Source: Halomonas organivorans (GTDB lineage Bacteria > Pseudomonadota > Gammaproteobacteria > Pseudomonadales > Halomonadaceae). Taken from it: a stretch of 64,000 nucleotides of DNA. Below are positions 31,777 through 41,328 of this stretch, piece by piece (the first letter of the stretch is position 1; every line of letters starts with the position of its first letter). The notes beneath the pieces are model-generated. The model saw nothing but the letters and a program-made list of their open reading frames with translations. It was not told where the DNA came from and made no database searches. A program made the translations under genes and the position numbers. The DNA is taken from NCBI RefSeq assembly GCF_014192055.1, contig NZ_JACHXM010000012.1:33494-97493 (forward strand), in the 5' to 3' direction.

Positions 31777-32448
31777 TTATTGTCCGACCAGGCCCTTGCG
31801 CTCCAGCAGGCGCAATGCCACTGACAGGGTCAGGGTGACCACCAGGTAGAGCATGGCGACCATCAGGTAGACCTCGAGGGCATTGAAGGTGGTGGCAATG
31901 TAGACCTGGCCCTGACGCACCAGCTCACCTACGCCGATCACCGAGAACAGCGAGGTGTCCTTGATGCTGATGATGCCCTGGTTGCCCAGCGGCGGGATCA
32001 TGCGCCGCAAGGCCTGGGGCCAGATGATGTAACGAAAGGTCTGGCGTCGGGACAGGCCCAGGGATAGTCCGGCTTCGCGCTGGCCGCGCTCGATGGACTG
32101 TACGCCGCCGCGCACGATCTCCGAGATGTAGGCACCGGAATTGACGGCGATCGCCGCGATGCCGGCCACCAGGGCGTTGATGGGGCCGCCGAGCAGCTGC
32201 GGCAGGCCATAGAAGATGAACAGCACCTGCACCAGCACAGGGGTGCCGCGAAAGATCTCGATGTAGGCCACGGCGGGCCATCTCAGCCATTTCGCTGGGC
32301 TGATGCGCAGCAGGCCGAAGACGATGCCGATGATGAAACCGAGGGCAAGGCCCGAGAAGGAGATCAGCAGGGTATAGGGGATCCCCGTCAGCAGGTGGGG
32401 GATGGAGGCGAAGGCAGCCTGCCAGTCGAATTGAAAGGTGACGTCCAC
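31777..32448 (-). CDS. Polar amino-acid ABC transporter permease (GlnP/HisM type)
   Basis: The membrane subunit of the importer, with about five hydrophobic segments in 223 residues. Typical motifs are LLTGIPYTLLISFSGLALG, IEIFRGTPVLVQ and the EAA loop REAGLSLGLSRRQTFRYIIW. No second permease gene is present, so the transporter is probably a homodimer like GlnP. The substrate is likely a polar or charged amino acid; a more exact call is not possible. Confidence 0.9.
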   Translation of the reverse strand: MDVTFQFDWQAAFASIPHLLTGIPYTLLISFSGLALGFIIGIVFGLLRISPAKWLRWPAVAYIEIFRGTPVLVQVLFIFYGLPQLLGGPINALVAGIAAIAVNSGAYISEIVRGGVQSIERGQREAGLSLGLSRRQTFRYIIWPQALRRMIPPLGNQGIISIKDTSLFSVIGVGELVRQGQVYIATTFNALEVYLMVAMLYLVVTLTLSVALRLLERKGLVGQ

Positions 32449-32544
32449 GAAAGATCTCCGTCAGGATACAAAGGGGAGACGCTGGGCCCAGGCAAGGTCT
32501 GAAAAGTAGACGAGCGCAGGCGCTTTTCGGACGTTGCCTAATGC

Positions 32545-32576
32545 AACGGGGCCGGGTCCAGTGACCCGACCCCGTT
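32545..32576 (-). terminator. Stem-loop between binding-protein and permease genes
   Basis: A 14-bp stem (AACGGGGTCGGGTC with GACCCGGCCCCGTT on the minus strand, one G-U pair) with a 4-nt loop sits about 17 bases after the binding-protein stop. There is no T tract. Such intercistronic hairpins usually raise binding protein over permease levels. Confidence 0.6.
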
Positions 32577-32592
32577 CAGCCTCGCGTGAGGT

Positions 32593-33354
32593 TCACTCGC
32601 CGCTGGGGCTGCCGAACCACTTGCTGTGGATCTCGTCGTAGGTGCCGTCTTCTTTCATGGAAACCAGGGCCTCGTTGACGGGTTCGACCCAATCGCTGCC
32701 CTTGACCAGCACGATGCCGTACTGCTGGCCTTCGTAGAGCGGGCCGACGACCTTGGTGCGACCCTCGCCCTGGGTCTGGGAGAAATAGCCGACGTTGGGC
32801 GCATCGTAGAAGACCGCATCCACGCTGCCGCCGAGAAGCGCCATGTACATGTCGCTGGAGCCCGGATAGGGGGTGATGTCGGCGGAGTCGCCCAGGTTTT
32901 CCTGGAGGAAGTCGTAGCTGGTGGAACCGATCTTGGTGCCGACCTTCTTGCCTTCCAGGTCCTCGACGCTCTGGATGCTGTCGTCGTTGGCATTGACCAG
33001 CAGACGCAGGCCGCTGTCGTAGTAGGGATCGGAGAAGTCGACGATTTCGGCACGTTCGTCGGTGATGGTGACGCCGGCAATGGCGATGTCGACGTTGCCG
33101 GTCTGGATGGCAGGGATGATGCCGTTGAAGTCCATGGTGCGCAGGTTGTAGTCGAACCCGGCACGCTCGGCGACTTCGGCGATGATGTCCATGTCGAAGC
33201 CGACCATCTCGCCGGAGTCCTGATCCATCATCTCGAATGGAACGAAACTCGGGTCGGTGACGACGTCCAGGGTGGTGTCCTGGGCCTGGGCCGTGGCGCT
33301 CAGGCCGAGGGCCAGGCAGGACGCCAGCGATGCCGCCTGAAATTGACGCTTCAT
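32593..33354 (-). CDS. Amino-acid ABC transporter substrate-binding protein
   Basis: A periplasmic family-3 solute-binding protein. The start at 33354 has GGAG upstream and gives MKRQFQAASLASCLALGL, a Sec signal peptide ending ATAQAQ. Family motifs are DPSFVPFEMMDQDSGEMVGF, FNGIIPAIQTGNVDIAIAG and VGTKIGSTSYDFL. The mature domain is acidic, as expected for a halophile's exported protein. First gene of the operon with the GlnP- and GlnQ-type subunits. Confidence 0.92.
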   Translation of the reverse strand: MKRQFQAASLASCLALGLSATAQAQDTTLDVVTDPSFVPFEMMDQDSGEMVGFDMDIIAEVAERAGFDYNLRTMDFNGIIPAIQTGNVDIAIAGVTITDERAEIVDFSDPYYDSGLRLLVNANDDSIQSVEDLEGKKVGTKIGSTSYDFLQENLGDSADITPYPGSSDMYMALLGGSVDAVFYDAPNVGYFSQTQGEGRTKVVGPLYEGQQYGIVLVKGSDWVEPVNEALVSMKEDGTYDEIHSKWFGSPSGE

Positions 33355-33468
33355 GTGACTCTCCATGGCATGATTTGTTTTGGAGTACCTAATCAACCAT
33401 GGCGAGTTGTCGTGAGAGCGTCAAGTCTCGGTAAATGACGCTATTTCGGGGTGTCTCAACGCTTGGCG

Positions 33469-33822
33469 TCAGACCATGAAGGAGGCGCCGCAGCCGCAGG
33501 TGGTGGTGGCATTGGGGTTCTGGATCAGGAAGCGGGCGCCGGCCAGCCCCTCCTCGTAATCCACGGTGGACCCCACCAGGTACTGGTAGGACAGCGGGTC
33601 GACCACCAGCGCGACCTCGCCGAACTCGACCAGGGTGTCGTCCTCGGCCGCTGCCTCGGCGAAGTCGAAGCCATACTGGAAGCCGGAGCAGCCGCCGCCG
33701 GTCACGTAGACGCGCAGCTTGAGCTCGGGTTTGCCTTCTTCCTCGATCAGCGCCTGGAGTCGAGCCTTGGCGCTGTCGGAGAGCAGCAGTGGAGTGGGAA
33801 CGAAGGTTGCGGCACCGCTCAT
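33469..33822 (-). CDS. erpA: Iron-sulfur cluster insertion protein ErpA
   Basis: An A-type carrier that delivers Fe-S clusters to apoproteins such as IspG. The three cluster cysteines are Cys45 ([11 protein letters not shown]), Cys109 and Cys111 ([10 protein letters not shown]). The length is 117 residues. Unlike IscA it is not near isc genes, which fits ErpA. It is convergent with nothing and lies just upstream of a short gap to argC on the same strand. IscA or SufA are less likely by sequence style and context. Confidence 0.9.
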   Translation of the reverse strand: MSGAATFVPTPLLLSDSAKARLQALIEEEGKPELKLRVYVTGGGCSGFQYGFDFAEAAAEDDTLVEFGEVALVVDPLSYQYLVGSTVDYEEGLAGARFLIQNPNATTTCGCGASFMV

Positions 33823-33969
33823 GGGTGACCTCCCCGGAATTCGGTGAATGTCGTGCAGGACGACGATTATCCATAACCCCTAGCAAAAGGGTCAACTATT
33901 GTGTGGGGGCGACCTGTCCCTGGCGCCCCTCGCCATGCCCGGCAGCGATTGCCCTGGGTGAGGAGGAGG

Positions 33970-35004
33970 TCAGGGCATCATCGCCGGGGCATCGAGGCCG
34001 GCGAACTCGTCGAGGCCGAACATCAGGTTGAGGTTGTGCACGGCCTGGCCGGAGGCCCCCTTGACCAGGTTGTCGATCACCGAGAGCACCACCACGGTGT
34101 CGCCGTCGCCGGGGCGATGCACGGCCATCCGGCAGACGTTGGCGCCCTTGACGCTGCGCGTCTCGGGATGGCTGCCCGCGGGCATGACGTCGACGAAGGG
34201 TTCGTCGGCGAAGCGCTGCTCGTACAGCGCCTGCAGGTCGCCCGGCTCACCTTGCAGGCGGCCGTAGAGGGTGGCGTGGATGCCGCGGATCATCGGCGTC
34301 AGGTGAGGCACGAAGGTCAGTCCCACCGGGCCGTTCGCAGCGTCGCCCAGGCCCTGGCGGATCTCGGGCAGATGGCGGTGGCCGGAGGCACCGTAGGCCT
34401 TCATCGATTCGCTGGCCTCGGCCAGCAGCGACGGTACCTTGGCGCCGCGGCCGGCCCCGGTGACGCCGGACTTGCAGTCGGCGATCACGTGCTCGGCATC
34501 GATCAGGCCGGCCTCCAGCAGCGGCAGCAGCCCGAGCTGGACGGCGGTCGGGTAGCAGCCGGGCACGGCGATCAGGCGTGCCTGGCGAATCTGCTGGCGA
34601 TTGACCTCGGGCAGGCCGTAGACGGCTTCGTCGAGCAGTTCGGGGGCGCCGTGCGGCTGACCATACCAGCGTTCCCACTCGTCGGCGTCGCGCAGTCGGA
34701 AGTCTGCCGAGAGGTCGATCACCCGAGTGCCGCGTTCGAGCAGTTCGCCAGCCAGGGCGTGGGCCACGCCATGGGGCGTGGCGAAGAACACCGCATCGCA
34801 GGCCGCTAGCCGCGCCGGGTCAGGATCGCTGAAGCGCAGCTCGTCGTAGTGGCCGCGCAGGTTGGGGTAGAGTTCGCTGACCCCTAGCCCGGCCTCGCTG
34901 CGCGAGGTGATGACCTCGACGCTCACCCCCGGGTGACGGGCCAGCAACCTGAGCAGTTCGACCCCGGTATAGCCGGTGCCGCCGACGATTCCGACCTTGA
35001 TCAC
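33970..35004 (-). CDS. argC: N-acetyl-gamma-glutamyl-phosphate reductase
   Basis: The NADPH-dependent third step of arginine synthesis. The N-terminal nucleotide loop is [18 protein letters not shown], and the catalytic Cys lies in [29 protein letters not shown] and [11 protein letters not shown] motifs are also present. It has 344 residues, as usual. It is followed by erpA and divergent from the CLC channel gene; other arg genes are not in the window. Confidence 0.96.
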   Translation of the reverse strand: MIKVGIVGGTGYTGVELLRLLARHPGVSVEVITSRSEAGLGVSELYPNLRGHYDELRFSDPDPARLAACDAVFFATPHGVAHALAGELLERGTRVIDLSADFRLRDADEWERWYGQPHGAPELLDEAVYGLPEVNRQQIRQARLIAVPGCYPTAVQLGLLPLLEAGLIDAEHVIADCKSGVTGAGRGAKVPSLLAEASESMKAYGASGHRHLPEIRQGLGDAANGPVGLTFVPHLTPMIRGIHATLYGRLQGEPGDLQALYEQRFADEPFVDVMPAGSHPETRSVKGANVCRMAVHRPGDGDTVVVLSVIDNLVKGASGQAVHNLNLMFGLDEFAGLDAPAMMP

Positions 35005-35110
35005 GATGGACTCCTCACTGGTGGACGCTGGGACCTATGTGTACGGATATGATACACAAGGGAGAGGGTCCCCACCTAGGAGGGGGGCCGGATCGAACAG
35101 GAAGGTCATC

Positions 35111-36886
35111 TTGTCGCGTCTCTCGCTATCCCGCTTCACTCTGGAACGTTTCCGCCACCGCCTGGCCAGCGTGGATGCCCTGCCCCAGCTGTGCGTGCTG
35201 GGCGTGGTATCGGGGCTGATCACCGGCGGGCTGATGGTGCTATTCCGATCGCTGCTGATCCTCGGTGCCTCGGTCTTCATGCCGGGTGACAACCCTGAGG
35301 CCTTCGAGGCCCTGGCGCCGGTGACGCGGGCGCTGTTGCCGCTGCTGGCCGTGGCGTTGATCGGTGTCTGGCTATGGCGGCTGCCTCCCGCCGGTCGCCA
35401 GATCGGCATCGCCCACGTCATCGAGCGGTTGACCTATCATCAGGGCCGCTTTCCCGTGCGAAACTGGTTCACCCAATGGTGGGTCGGCCTGGTGTCGGTG
35501 CTTGGCGGCCTCTCCGCGGGCCGGGAAGGGCCGGCCATTCACCTTGGCGCCGCCGCCTGCAGCGGTCTTGGCCAGCGCCTGCGCCTGCCCCACAACAGCC
35601 TGCGCGTGCTGGTGGCTTGCGGCACCGCGGCGGGAATCTCGGCTTCCTTCAATACGCCTATCGCCGGCGTCATCTTCGCCATGGAAGTGGTGATGATGGA
35701 GTACACCATCACCGGCTTCATGCCGGTGATCCTGGCCTCGACCGTCGCGGCCGTGGTGTCCCAAGCGGTATTCGGCTTCGAGCGCCCCTTCGAAGAGACG
35801 GGCATCGCCCTGGGATCGCTGCTCAACCTGCCCTGGATCGTCATCAGTGCCCTGGGAATCGGCCTGCTGGCCGGCGGCTTCGTGCGGGTGGCGCGCGCTG
35901 GCGGGCACCTCAAGCGGATCCCCTTCGTGGCGCGTTTCGCCCTGGCCGGCGGCCTGGTGGGTGCCCTGGCCTGGTGGTATCCCCAGGTGCAGGGCATGGG
36001 CTATGACACCCTGGGACTGACCATCGGCGGTTCGTTGAGCCTCGACGTGCTGCTGGCAGTGGGCATCGGCAAGCTGCTGATCACCGCCTTTGCCGTGGCG
36101 TGCGGCATTCCGGTGAGCATCATCGGTCCGGTACTGGTGGCCGGTGGGGCAGCCGGGGCGCTATGCGGCCTGCTCGGGGCCCAGCTGATGCCCGAGCTTG
36201 CCGCGGGACCTGCCGTCTACGCCATGCTGGGCATGGCGGCCATGATGGGGGCCGTGCTGCAGGCGCCGCTGGCGGCGCTGATGGCCCTGCTGGAGCTGAC
36301 CCACAATCCCAACCTGATCCTGCCCGGCATGCTGGCGGTGGTCGTGGCCGGGCTGACCTCTCGCCAGTTGTGCGGCTGCGACGGCTTTTTCATCAGCGTG
36401 ACTCGCCATGGCCTGCATCCGCTGCAGCAGCCGCTGATGCAGGCGCTCAACCGGGTGTCGGTCCCGGCGGTGATGGAGCGTGCCCTGGTGCGTACCCGCC
36501 GCCGGGTGACCCTCGAACAGGCTGGGGCGCTGCTGGAGGCCAAGCCGGAGTGGATCATGATCGAACGTTCCAGCGACGCCAAGCCGACCCTGGCCCTCAA
36601 GGCCGCGGATCTGGCCCGCTGGCTGCTCGAGCATGACGAGAACGACAAACTGATCGACAAGGAAGGCCGACTGGATCTGCTCGAGATCCCCGGTCAACGC
36701 CTCGACCTGGCCCCGATCCACTTGCAGGCGACGCTCTCCGAGGCCTTCGAGCGGCTCAATACCAAACATGCCGATGCCTTGTACGTGGAGCACGGCCATC
36801 GCCCGAAGCAGCGGCGGATTTCCGGTATCATCACTCGTGACGCCATCGAGCGTTATTACCGCTATAGCGATGTTCCCCCCGGCTGA
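35111..36886 (+). CDS. CLC-family chloride channel or H+/Cl- antiporter with C-terminal CBS region
   Basis: A polytopic membrane protein that moves chloride, possibly in exchange for protons. The selectivity motif SAGREGPAIHLGAAACSGLG contains the gating Glu of GREGP, and GTAAGISASFNTPIAGVIFA is the following helix. A CBS pair covers about residues 460-585. I choose a TTG start at 35111 because AGGAAGG lies six bases upstream and no ATG occurs before the first membrane segment; this gives 591 residues. Upstream in-frame codons lie in the divergent promoter region. Transporter or channel mode cannot be decided here. Confidence 0.87.
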   Translation: MSRLSLSRFTLERFRHRLASVDALPQLCVLGVVSGLITGGLMVLFRSLLILGASVFMPGDNPEAFEALAPVTRALLPLLAVALIGVWLWRLPPAGRQIGIAHVIERLTYHQGRFPVRNWFTQWWVGLVSVLGGLSAGREGPAIHLGAAACSGLGQRLRLPHNSLRVLVACGTAAGISASFNTPIAGVIFAMEVVMMEYTITGFMPVILASTVAAVVSQAVFGFERPFEETGIALGSLLNLPWIVISALGIGLLAGGFVRVARAGGHLKRIPFVARFALAGGLVGALAWWYPQVQGMGYDTLGLTIGGSLSLDVLLAVGIGKLLITAFAVACGIPVSIIGPVLVAGGAAGALCGLLGAQLMPELAAGPAVYAMLGMAAMMGAVLQAPLAALMALLELTHNPNLILPGMLAVVVAGLTSRQLCGCDGFFISVTRHGLHPLQQPLMQALNRVSVPAVMERALVRTRRRVTLEQAGALLEAKPEWIMIERSSDAKPTLALKAADLARWLLEHDENDKLIDKEGRLDLLEIPGQRLDLAPIHLQATLSEAFERLNTKHADALYVEHGHRPKQRRISGIITRDAIERYYRYSDVPPG

Positions 36887-36895
36887 GGAGTCGAT

Positions 36896-37327
36896 ATGTA
36901 CCTCTGGATCAAGGCCCTGCACCTGGTGGCCGTGGTGACCTGGTTTGCCGCTCTTTTCTACTTGCCCAGGCTCTACGTCTATCACGCAATGGCCCGGGAT
37001 CGGGGCGAGCGCCAGGCGATCGACTATTTCATCGTCATGGAGCGCAAGCTGTATCGCGGCATCATGACGCCCTCGATGATCGCCGTGCTGGTTCTCGGAG
37101 GTGGCCTGCTGGCATTGAATCCCGGTTGGCTCGGCCAGGGCTGGATGCACGTCAAGCTGGTACTGGTGGCGGCGCTGGTGGCCTATCACCACGTTTGCCT
37201 CATTTATCTGAAGCAGTTCGCCGCCGGTTGCTGCACCCGCACTCACCGCTTCTTCCGGATCTTCAATGAACTGCCCGTGATCGCCCTGCTGGCGATCGTC
37301 ATCCTCGCCGTGCTGAAGCCGTTCTGA
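36896..37327 (+). CDS. hemJ: Protoporphyrinogen IX oxidase HemJ
   Basis: A four-helix membrane protein of the UPF0093/HemJ family that oxidises protoporphyrinogen IX in haem synthesis. It has the conserved His of KALHLVAVVTWFAALFYLP, then RLYVYHA, the KLYRGIMTPSM segment and the FRIFNELPVI C-terminal motif. The length, 143 residues, is typical. It precedes thiD with a TGATG overlap and lies close to hemL, so two haem-pathway genes flank thiD. Confidence 0.93.
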   Translation: MYLWIKALHLVAVVTWFAALFYLPRLYVYHAMARDRGERQAIDYFIVMERKLYRGIMTPSMIAVLVLGGGLLALNPGWLGQGWMHVKLVLVAALVAYHHVCLIYLKQFAAGCCTRTHRFFRIFNELPVIALLAIVILAVLKPF

Positions 37328-38166
37328 TGGGGGCCGATGTGGAGACGCAACCCCATCTGCCGGCGGTGCTGGTGCTGGCAGGTCACGATCCCACCGGCGG
37401 TGCCGGCCTGATAGCGGACAGCGAGGCGGTGGCCGCCTGCGGCGGCTGGGCACTGACGATTCCCACGGCGCTGACGGTGCAGAACTGTCGTGACGTCCGC
37501 GAGGTGCAGCCGGTGGATGCCGAGCTGATCCGGTCAGCCGCCATGGCACTGGAGGAGATCGAGATCGGTGCCATCAAGATCGGCCTGATCGCGTCCGAGG
37601 CGGCGCTGGAGGCGGTCGAGGAGATCCTGCGACGGCGTCCTGGGGTGCCGGTGGTGGTCGATCCCGTTCTCAAGGCGGGAGGCGGCAAGGAGTTGTCCAC
37701 ACCCGCTCTGGAATCCGCGTTCCGCCAGCGGCTGCTTCCCCTTGTGGATATCCTGACGCCCAATCGCCGGGAGCTCGCCCGGCTGGCCGGTCCGGCATGC
37801 CGGGACGATACCCAACGTGCCGTCGAATTGATGCACCTGGGGTGCCAGGCGGTGCTGGTGACCGCCACGGATGACCCGGAGACGGCGGTGCCGGAAGACA
37901 GGGTCAGGCATACCCTGCACGTGCCGGATGGCGATCGCCAGTGGAGCTGGACGCGCCTGTCCGGGGATTTCCATGGCTCAGGGTGCACCCTGGCGTCGGC
38001 GCTGGCGGCACGTCTGGCCCTGGGCGAGAGCCTGGTGGCGGCCTGCGAGCAGGCCCAGGCCTTCACCTGGGATTCGCTGGCGCATGGCTGGCATCCCGGT
38101 GCCGGGCAGCGGTTGCCTCGACGGCTTTGGCGGTTGCCGACCGCATGTGGTTCCGTTCGGCCCTAG
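37327..38166 (+). CDS. thiD: Hydroxymethylpyrimidine/phosphomethylpyrimidine kinase
   Basis: Phosphorylates HMP and HMP-P for thiamine synthesis. The ribokinase-fold motifs are LAGHDPTGGAGLIADSEAV, TALTVQN, VVDPVLKAGGGKEL and the catalytic loop FHGSGCTLASALAARLALG. It has 279 residues. The start overlaps the hemJ stop as TGATG. In many relatives thiE follows thiD before hemL, but here no thiE frame lies between thiD and hemL. Confidence 0.93.
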   Translation: MGADVETQPHLPAVLVLAGHDPTGGAGLIADSEAVAACGGWALTIPTALTVQNCRDVREVQPVDAELIRSAAMALEEIEIGAIKIGLIASEAALEAVEEILRRRPGVPVVVDPVLKAGGGKELSTPALESAFRQRLLPLVDILTPNRRELARLAGPACRDDTQRAVELMHLGCQAVLVTATDDPETAVPEDRVRHTLHVPDGDRQWSWTRLSGDFHGSGCTLASALAARLALGESLVAACEQAQAFTWDSLAHGWHPGAGQRLPRRLWRLPTACGSVRP

Positions 38167-38287
38167 CCCATGGACTGGTCATCCTCGGGCTCAGCATCGA
38201 GAATGAGGAATATCAGTGGCGGCCCTTCGGCGGCGTTTGGCGACATTCACCGGGGAATCACCGCTCGCCAAGAGATTATCCAAAGAT

Positions 38288-38296
38288 TTATCCACA
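38288..38296 (+). promoter_or_regulatory. Perfect DnaA box upstream of hemL
   Basis: TTATCCACA, an exact consensus DnaA box, lies 70 bases before hemL; a one-mismatch TTATCCAAA is about 14 bases upstream of it. It may link hemL expression to DnaA or be a titration site; one isolated box could also be chance. Confidence 0.4.
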
Positions 38297-38365
38297 GGCC
38301 GAATGCCCTCATGGCGGGACTTCGGCACGATACGACGCTTACTTTCAACAGCAAATGAGGTTGAC

Positions 38366-39655
38366 ATGACCACATCCGCTCAGCTCTTCGAACGGGCCTG
38401 CCGACATATTCCCGGCGGGGTCAATTCGCCGGTGCGTGCCTTCAAGGGCCTGGAGCGTCCGCCGGTCTTCATGGAACGGGCGCAGGGCGCTTACCTGTTC
38501 GATGTGGAGGGCAAGCGCTATGTGGATTATGTCGGTTCCTGGGGGCCGATGATCACTGGCCATGCCGATCCCGAGGTGCTGGCAGCGGTCCGCGAACGAC
38601 TCGATAACGGGCTGTCGTTCGGCACCCCCACGGCCATCGAGACCACCATGGCCGACCTGATCTGCGAGATGATCCCCAGCATCGAGATGGTGCGCATGGT
38701 CAACTCCGGCACCGAGGCCACCATGTCGGCAATCCGCCTGGCTCGTGGCTATACCGGTCGCGACAAGATCGTCAAGTTCGAGGGCAACTATCACGGCCAC
38801 TCCGACTCGCTGCTGGTCAAGGCCGGCTCCGGTGCCTTGACCCATGGCGAGCCCAGCTCTCCCGGCGTTCCCGCCGCGCTGGCCGAGCACACCGTGACCC
38901 TGCCGTACAACGATGCAGACGCAGTGGAGCAGTGCTTCGAGGAGATCGGCGATCAGGTGGCTTGCATCATCGTCGAGCCGGTGGCCGGCAACATGAACTG
39001 CATTCCCCCGCAGCCCGGTTTCCTCGAGACCCTGCGCCGCGTCTGCGATCGTCATGAAAGCGTGCTGATCTTCGACGAAGTGATGACCGGCTTCCGGGTG
39101 GCCATGGGCGGTGCCCAGGCCTATTACGGCATCGAGCCGGACCTCACCTGCCTGGGCAAGATCGTCGGCGGTGGCATGCCGGTAGGGGCCTTCGGCGGCC
39201 GCCGTGGCATCATGGAGAACATCTCGCCGCTGGGACCCGTCTATCAGGCCGGTACCCTGGCGGGGAATCCGCTGGCCATGGCAGCGGGCATCGCCCTGCT
39301 GACCAAGCTGCAGGAGCCCGGCTTTCATGACGCCCTCGCGCAGCGCGTCGAGACCCTGTGTCACGGTCTCCAGGAGCGGGCCGATGCCGCCGGAATCGAC
39401 ATGATCACCCAGCGGGCGGGTGGCATGTTCGGCATCTTCTTCACCGGCCAGAGTCGGGTCGACAACTTCGCTCAGGCCACCGCCTGCGATGGGGACGCCT
39501 TCCGCCGCTTCTTCGCTACGATGCTCGAGCATGGCGTCTACATGGCACCCTCCGCCTTCGAGGCGGGCTTCATGTCCAGCGCTCACGCCCCCGAGGACAT
39601 TCAACTGACCCTGGACGCGGCCGAGGCCGCCTTCGCCGCGATGCGACAGGCCTGA
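38366..39655 (+). CDS. hemL: Glutamate-1-semialdehyde 2,1-aminomutase
   Basis: The PLP enzyme that makes 5-aminolevulinate from glutamate-1-semialdehyde, the first committed haem precursor. Key motifs are [62 protein letters not shown] and the PLP Lys of [13 protein letters not shown]. The ATG at 38366 has TGAGG upstream; a longer in-frame start at 38216 is not needed. It has 429 residues, as expected. It lies after hemJ and thiD. Confidence 0.96.
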   Translation: MTTSAQLFERACRHIPGGVNSPVRAFKGLERPPVFMERAQGAYLFDVEGKRYVDYVGSWGPMITGHADPEVLAAVRERLDNGLSFGTPTAIETTMADLICEMIPSIEMVRMVNSGTEATMSAIRLARGYTGRDKIVKFEGNYHGHSDSLLVKAGSGALTHGEPSSPGVPAALAEHTVTLPYNDADAVEQCFEEIGDQVACIIVEPVAGNMNCIPPQPGFLETLRRVCDRHESVLIFDEVMTGFRVAMGGAQAYYGIEPDLTCLGKIVGGGMPVGAFGGRRGIMENISPLGPVYQAGTLAGNPLAMAAGIALLTKLQEPGFHDALAQRVETLCHGLQERADAAGIDMITQRAGGMFGIFFTGQSRVDNFAQATACDGDAFRRFFATMLEHGVYMAPSAFEAGFMSSAHAPEDIQLTLDAAEAAFAAMRQA

Positions 39656-39691
39656 GGGCCTGGCGCAATGGCTGCGTAAAGGAGACCAACG

Positions 39692-40933
39692 ATGAATCAG
39701 CGACACGTCCCTGGAAGCGCGGGCCGCGATTTCGGCCTGGAGACGCTGGTCGAGGCGTTAGGTGCCTGGCAGACCGAGCATGCAACGGATCGGACGGAAC
39801 CGGGCGCCCTTCGGGAAGCGCTGCAGCGCAGAGTGACCAACGAGGTGCAGGCCCTGGCGTCGCTGATGGGCGGTGACGAGGATCGTCATCGCCTGCGGGT
39901 CCTGGCCCGCTGGCTGGAAGAGAACCTCGAGCGGCTGGCGCCCGTGCTGGAGGGGCGCGAGGAACGGCGGCTGTCGCACAGCTGGGCCTGTGATCATCGT
40001 GACAGCCGCCTGCTGGACGAGGGGCGGGTGCTGATGGTCAATGCCATCGACCGCGATCTCGAGGGATTCGGTGCCGAGGTCGTTCAGGATCCCGCCGCGG
40101 ACCTCGCTTCGTTGCTGATAGGACTGGAAGTGCGTGACGAAGTGCGACTTGCCCGGCAGGCCCTGGATCTCTATCTACGTTTCAGCGGTGACTATGAGGC
40201 CGCTCGGCTGCTGTCTGCCTTCCGGGTAGTGGAGTGCCTGGCCGGCGCGCGTCGTGCCCTGCGTCGCCTCGAGGCGGCGGCCGGGGACGATGAGCGGCCT
40301 GCCCTGCTGGCGGAAACCATGAGTGCCTGTCGACGCTACCTGGAGCTGGCCGAACGACATGCCGAGTTTCGTTTTCCTCCGCTGGTGATCGGGGTCGGCG
40401 TCTCCGGTAGCGGAAAGAGCCGTTTCACCCGTAATCTGGTGACCCGGCTGGGGGCCGTGCGAGTCGGCTCGGATGTCGAACGGCGTCGCCAGCACGGGCT
40501 TCATCCACAGACCCGAGTCGGCGATGTGGCTGTGGATATCTTTACGGAGGTGGCGACCGAACGCACTTACCATCGACTCGCGCAGTGTGCGGGGAGCCTG
40601 CTGGATGCCGGCCTGCCGGCCTGTGTGGATGCGACCTGCCTGACCCGCTCGCAGCGTGACTGGTTGAGGCACCAGGCCGAGAGCCGAGGATTGCCGGTAC
40701 TGCTGGTAAGCTTCGAGGCCGATGAGGCGACTCTCGAACGACGCATCATCAAGCGTGCCGGACGACAGGGAACCGTTGCCGAGGACGGCTTGGCCGTGCT
40801 GGCACGCCAGCGGACGGCCTTCGAGCCGTTCTCGGACGAGGAGCGCTTCCATCTCGTCCGTCTGGACACCACCGCCGACAATGCCGCCGAGACGTTGGCC
40901 GGGCTGATCCAGGAACATATGCACTGGAGCTGA
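39692..40933 (+). CDS. P-loop kinase-like protein with degenerate APH-like N-terminus
   Basis: A cytoplasmic 413-residue protein. The C-terminal half (about 232-410) is a zeta-toxin/AAA_33-type P-loop kinase domain: Walker A GVGVSGSGKSRFTRNL, a following GSDVERRR and a DATCLTRSQRDWLR segment. The N-terminal half resembles the APH part of proteins annotated as bifunctional aminoglycoside phosphotransferase/ATP-binding protein (DPAADLASLLIGLEVRDE, LYLRFSGDYEAARLLSAFR), but the APH catalytic HxD loop is not seen and the region is short. The start has AAAGGAG upstream. The substrate is unknown, and a resistance role is not implied. Confidence 0.7.
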   Translation: MNQRHVPGSAGRDFGLETLVEALGAWQTEHATDRTEPGALREALQRRVTNEVQALASLMGGDEDRHRLRVLARWLEENLERLAPVLEGREERRLSHSWACDHRDSRLLDEGRVLMVNAIDRDLEGFGAEVVQDPAADLASLLIGLEVRDEVRLARQALDLYLRFSGDYEAARLLSAFRVVECLAGARRALRRLEAAAGDDERPALLAETMSACRRYLELAERHAEFRFPPLVIGVGVSGSGKSRFTRNLVTRLGAVRVGSDVERRRQHGLHPQTRVGDVAVDIFTEVATERTYHRLAQCAGSLLDAGLPACVDATCLTRSQRDWLRHQAESRGLPVLLVSFEADEATLERRIIKRAGRQGTVAEDGLAVLARQRTAFEPFSDEERFHLVRLDTTADNAAETLAGLIQEHMHWS

Positions 40934-40937
40934 TGCC

Positions 40938-40966
40938 GCGTGGCCGGTCTTTCGTACCGGCCGCGC
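40938..40966 (+). terminator. Possible terminator of the hemL-kinase unit
   Basis: GGCCGGT and ACCGGCC form a 7-bp stem with a 7-nt loop, extended by GCG/CGC pairs, a few bases after the kinase stop. No T tract follows, so it may be weak. Confidence 0.45.
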
Positions 40967-41312
40967 GCTCCTTGACTGACGATTCGTGTAGGCCTCGGTG
41001 TTCCATCCACTTGTCATTTCCGACCTGACTTCAGCTTCGAGTGGTTAGAAATAACCTATTGATTAAAAAGAAATTAATGCAGACGCCATCGAGAGTGTCA
41101 AGACTGAAACAACTTTGTGTCCTGTTTGTATCAATAAGTTAATGTGTTGTTTTTAATGATATTTTATCCGGAATTTGTCCCCGCAAGGTCGCGGACTGTT
41201 TCACCAGGCTAACACTCGCCTGGGTCATATCGCCGTTATCCCCGCCGCATACTCCTCGTTTTCCCACTCCCTTCGATAATTTCCCCACTGCTATCAGATG
41301 ATTAACAAAAAC
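40967..41312 (+). promoter_or_regulatory. AT-rich upstream regulatory region of the export locus, with IHF-type site
   Basis: No gene is present. The stretch from about 41040 to 41170 is clearly richer in A and T than its surroundings. TATCAATAAGTTA at 41129-41141 matches the IHF consensus WATCARNNNNTTR fully. A small inverted repeat GGTTA-GAAA-TAACC is at 41043-41056. These would suit binding of an enhancer protein and DNA bending ahead of the sigma-54 promoter at 41313, though the IHF site is about 170 bp upstream, further than usual. Confidence 0.5.
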
Positions 41313-41328
41313 TGGCACGGCACGTGCT
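41313..41328 (+). promoter_or_regulatory. Sigma-54 (-24/-12) promoter of the Gly-rich export operon
   Basis: TGGCACGGCACGTGCT has the invariant GG and GC elements with exactly 10 bp between them, and TGGCAC is the perfect -24 hexamer. Transcription would start near 41340, leaving a leader of about 130 nt before the ATG at 41473. A sigma-54 activator with an intact GAFTGA loop is encoded 5 kb downstream in the same locus. Confidence 0.75.
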
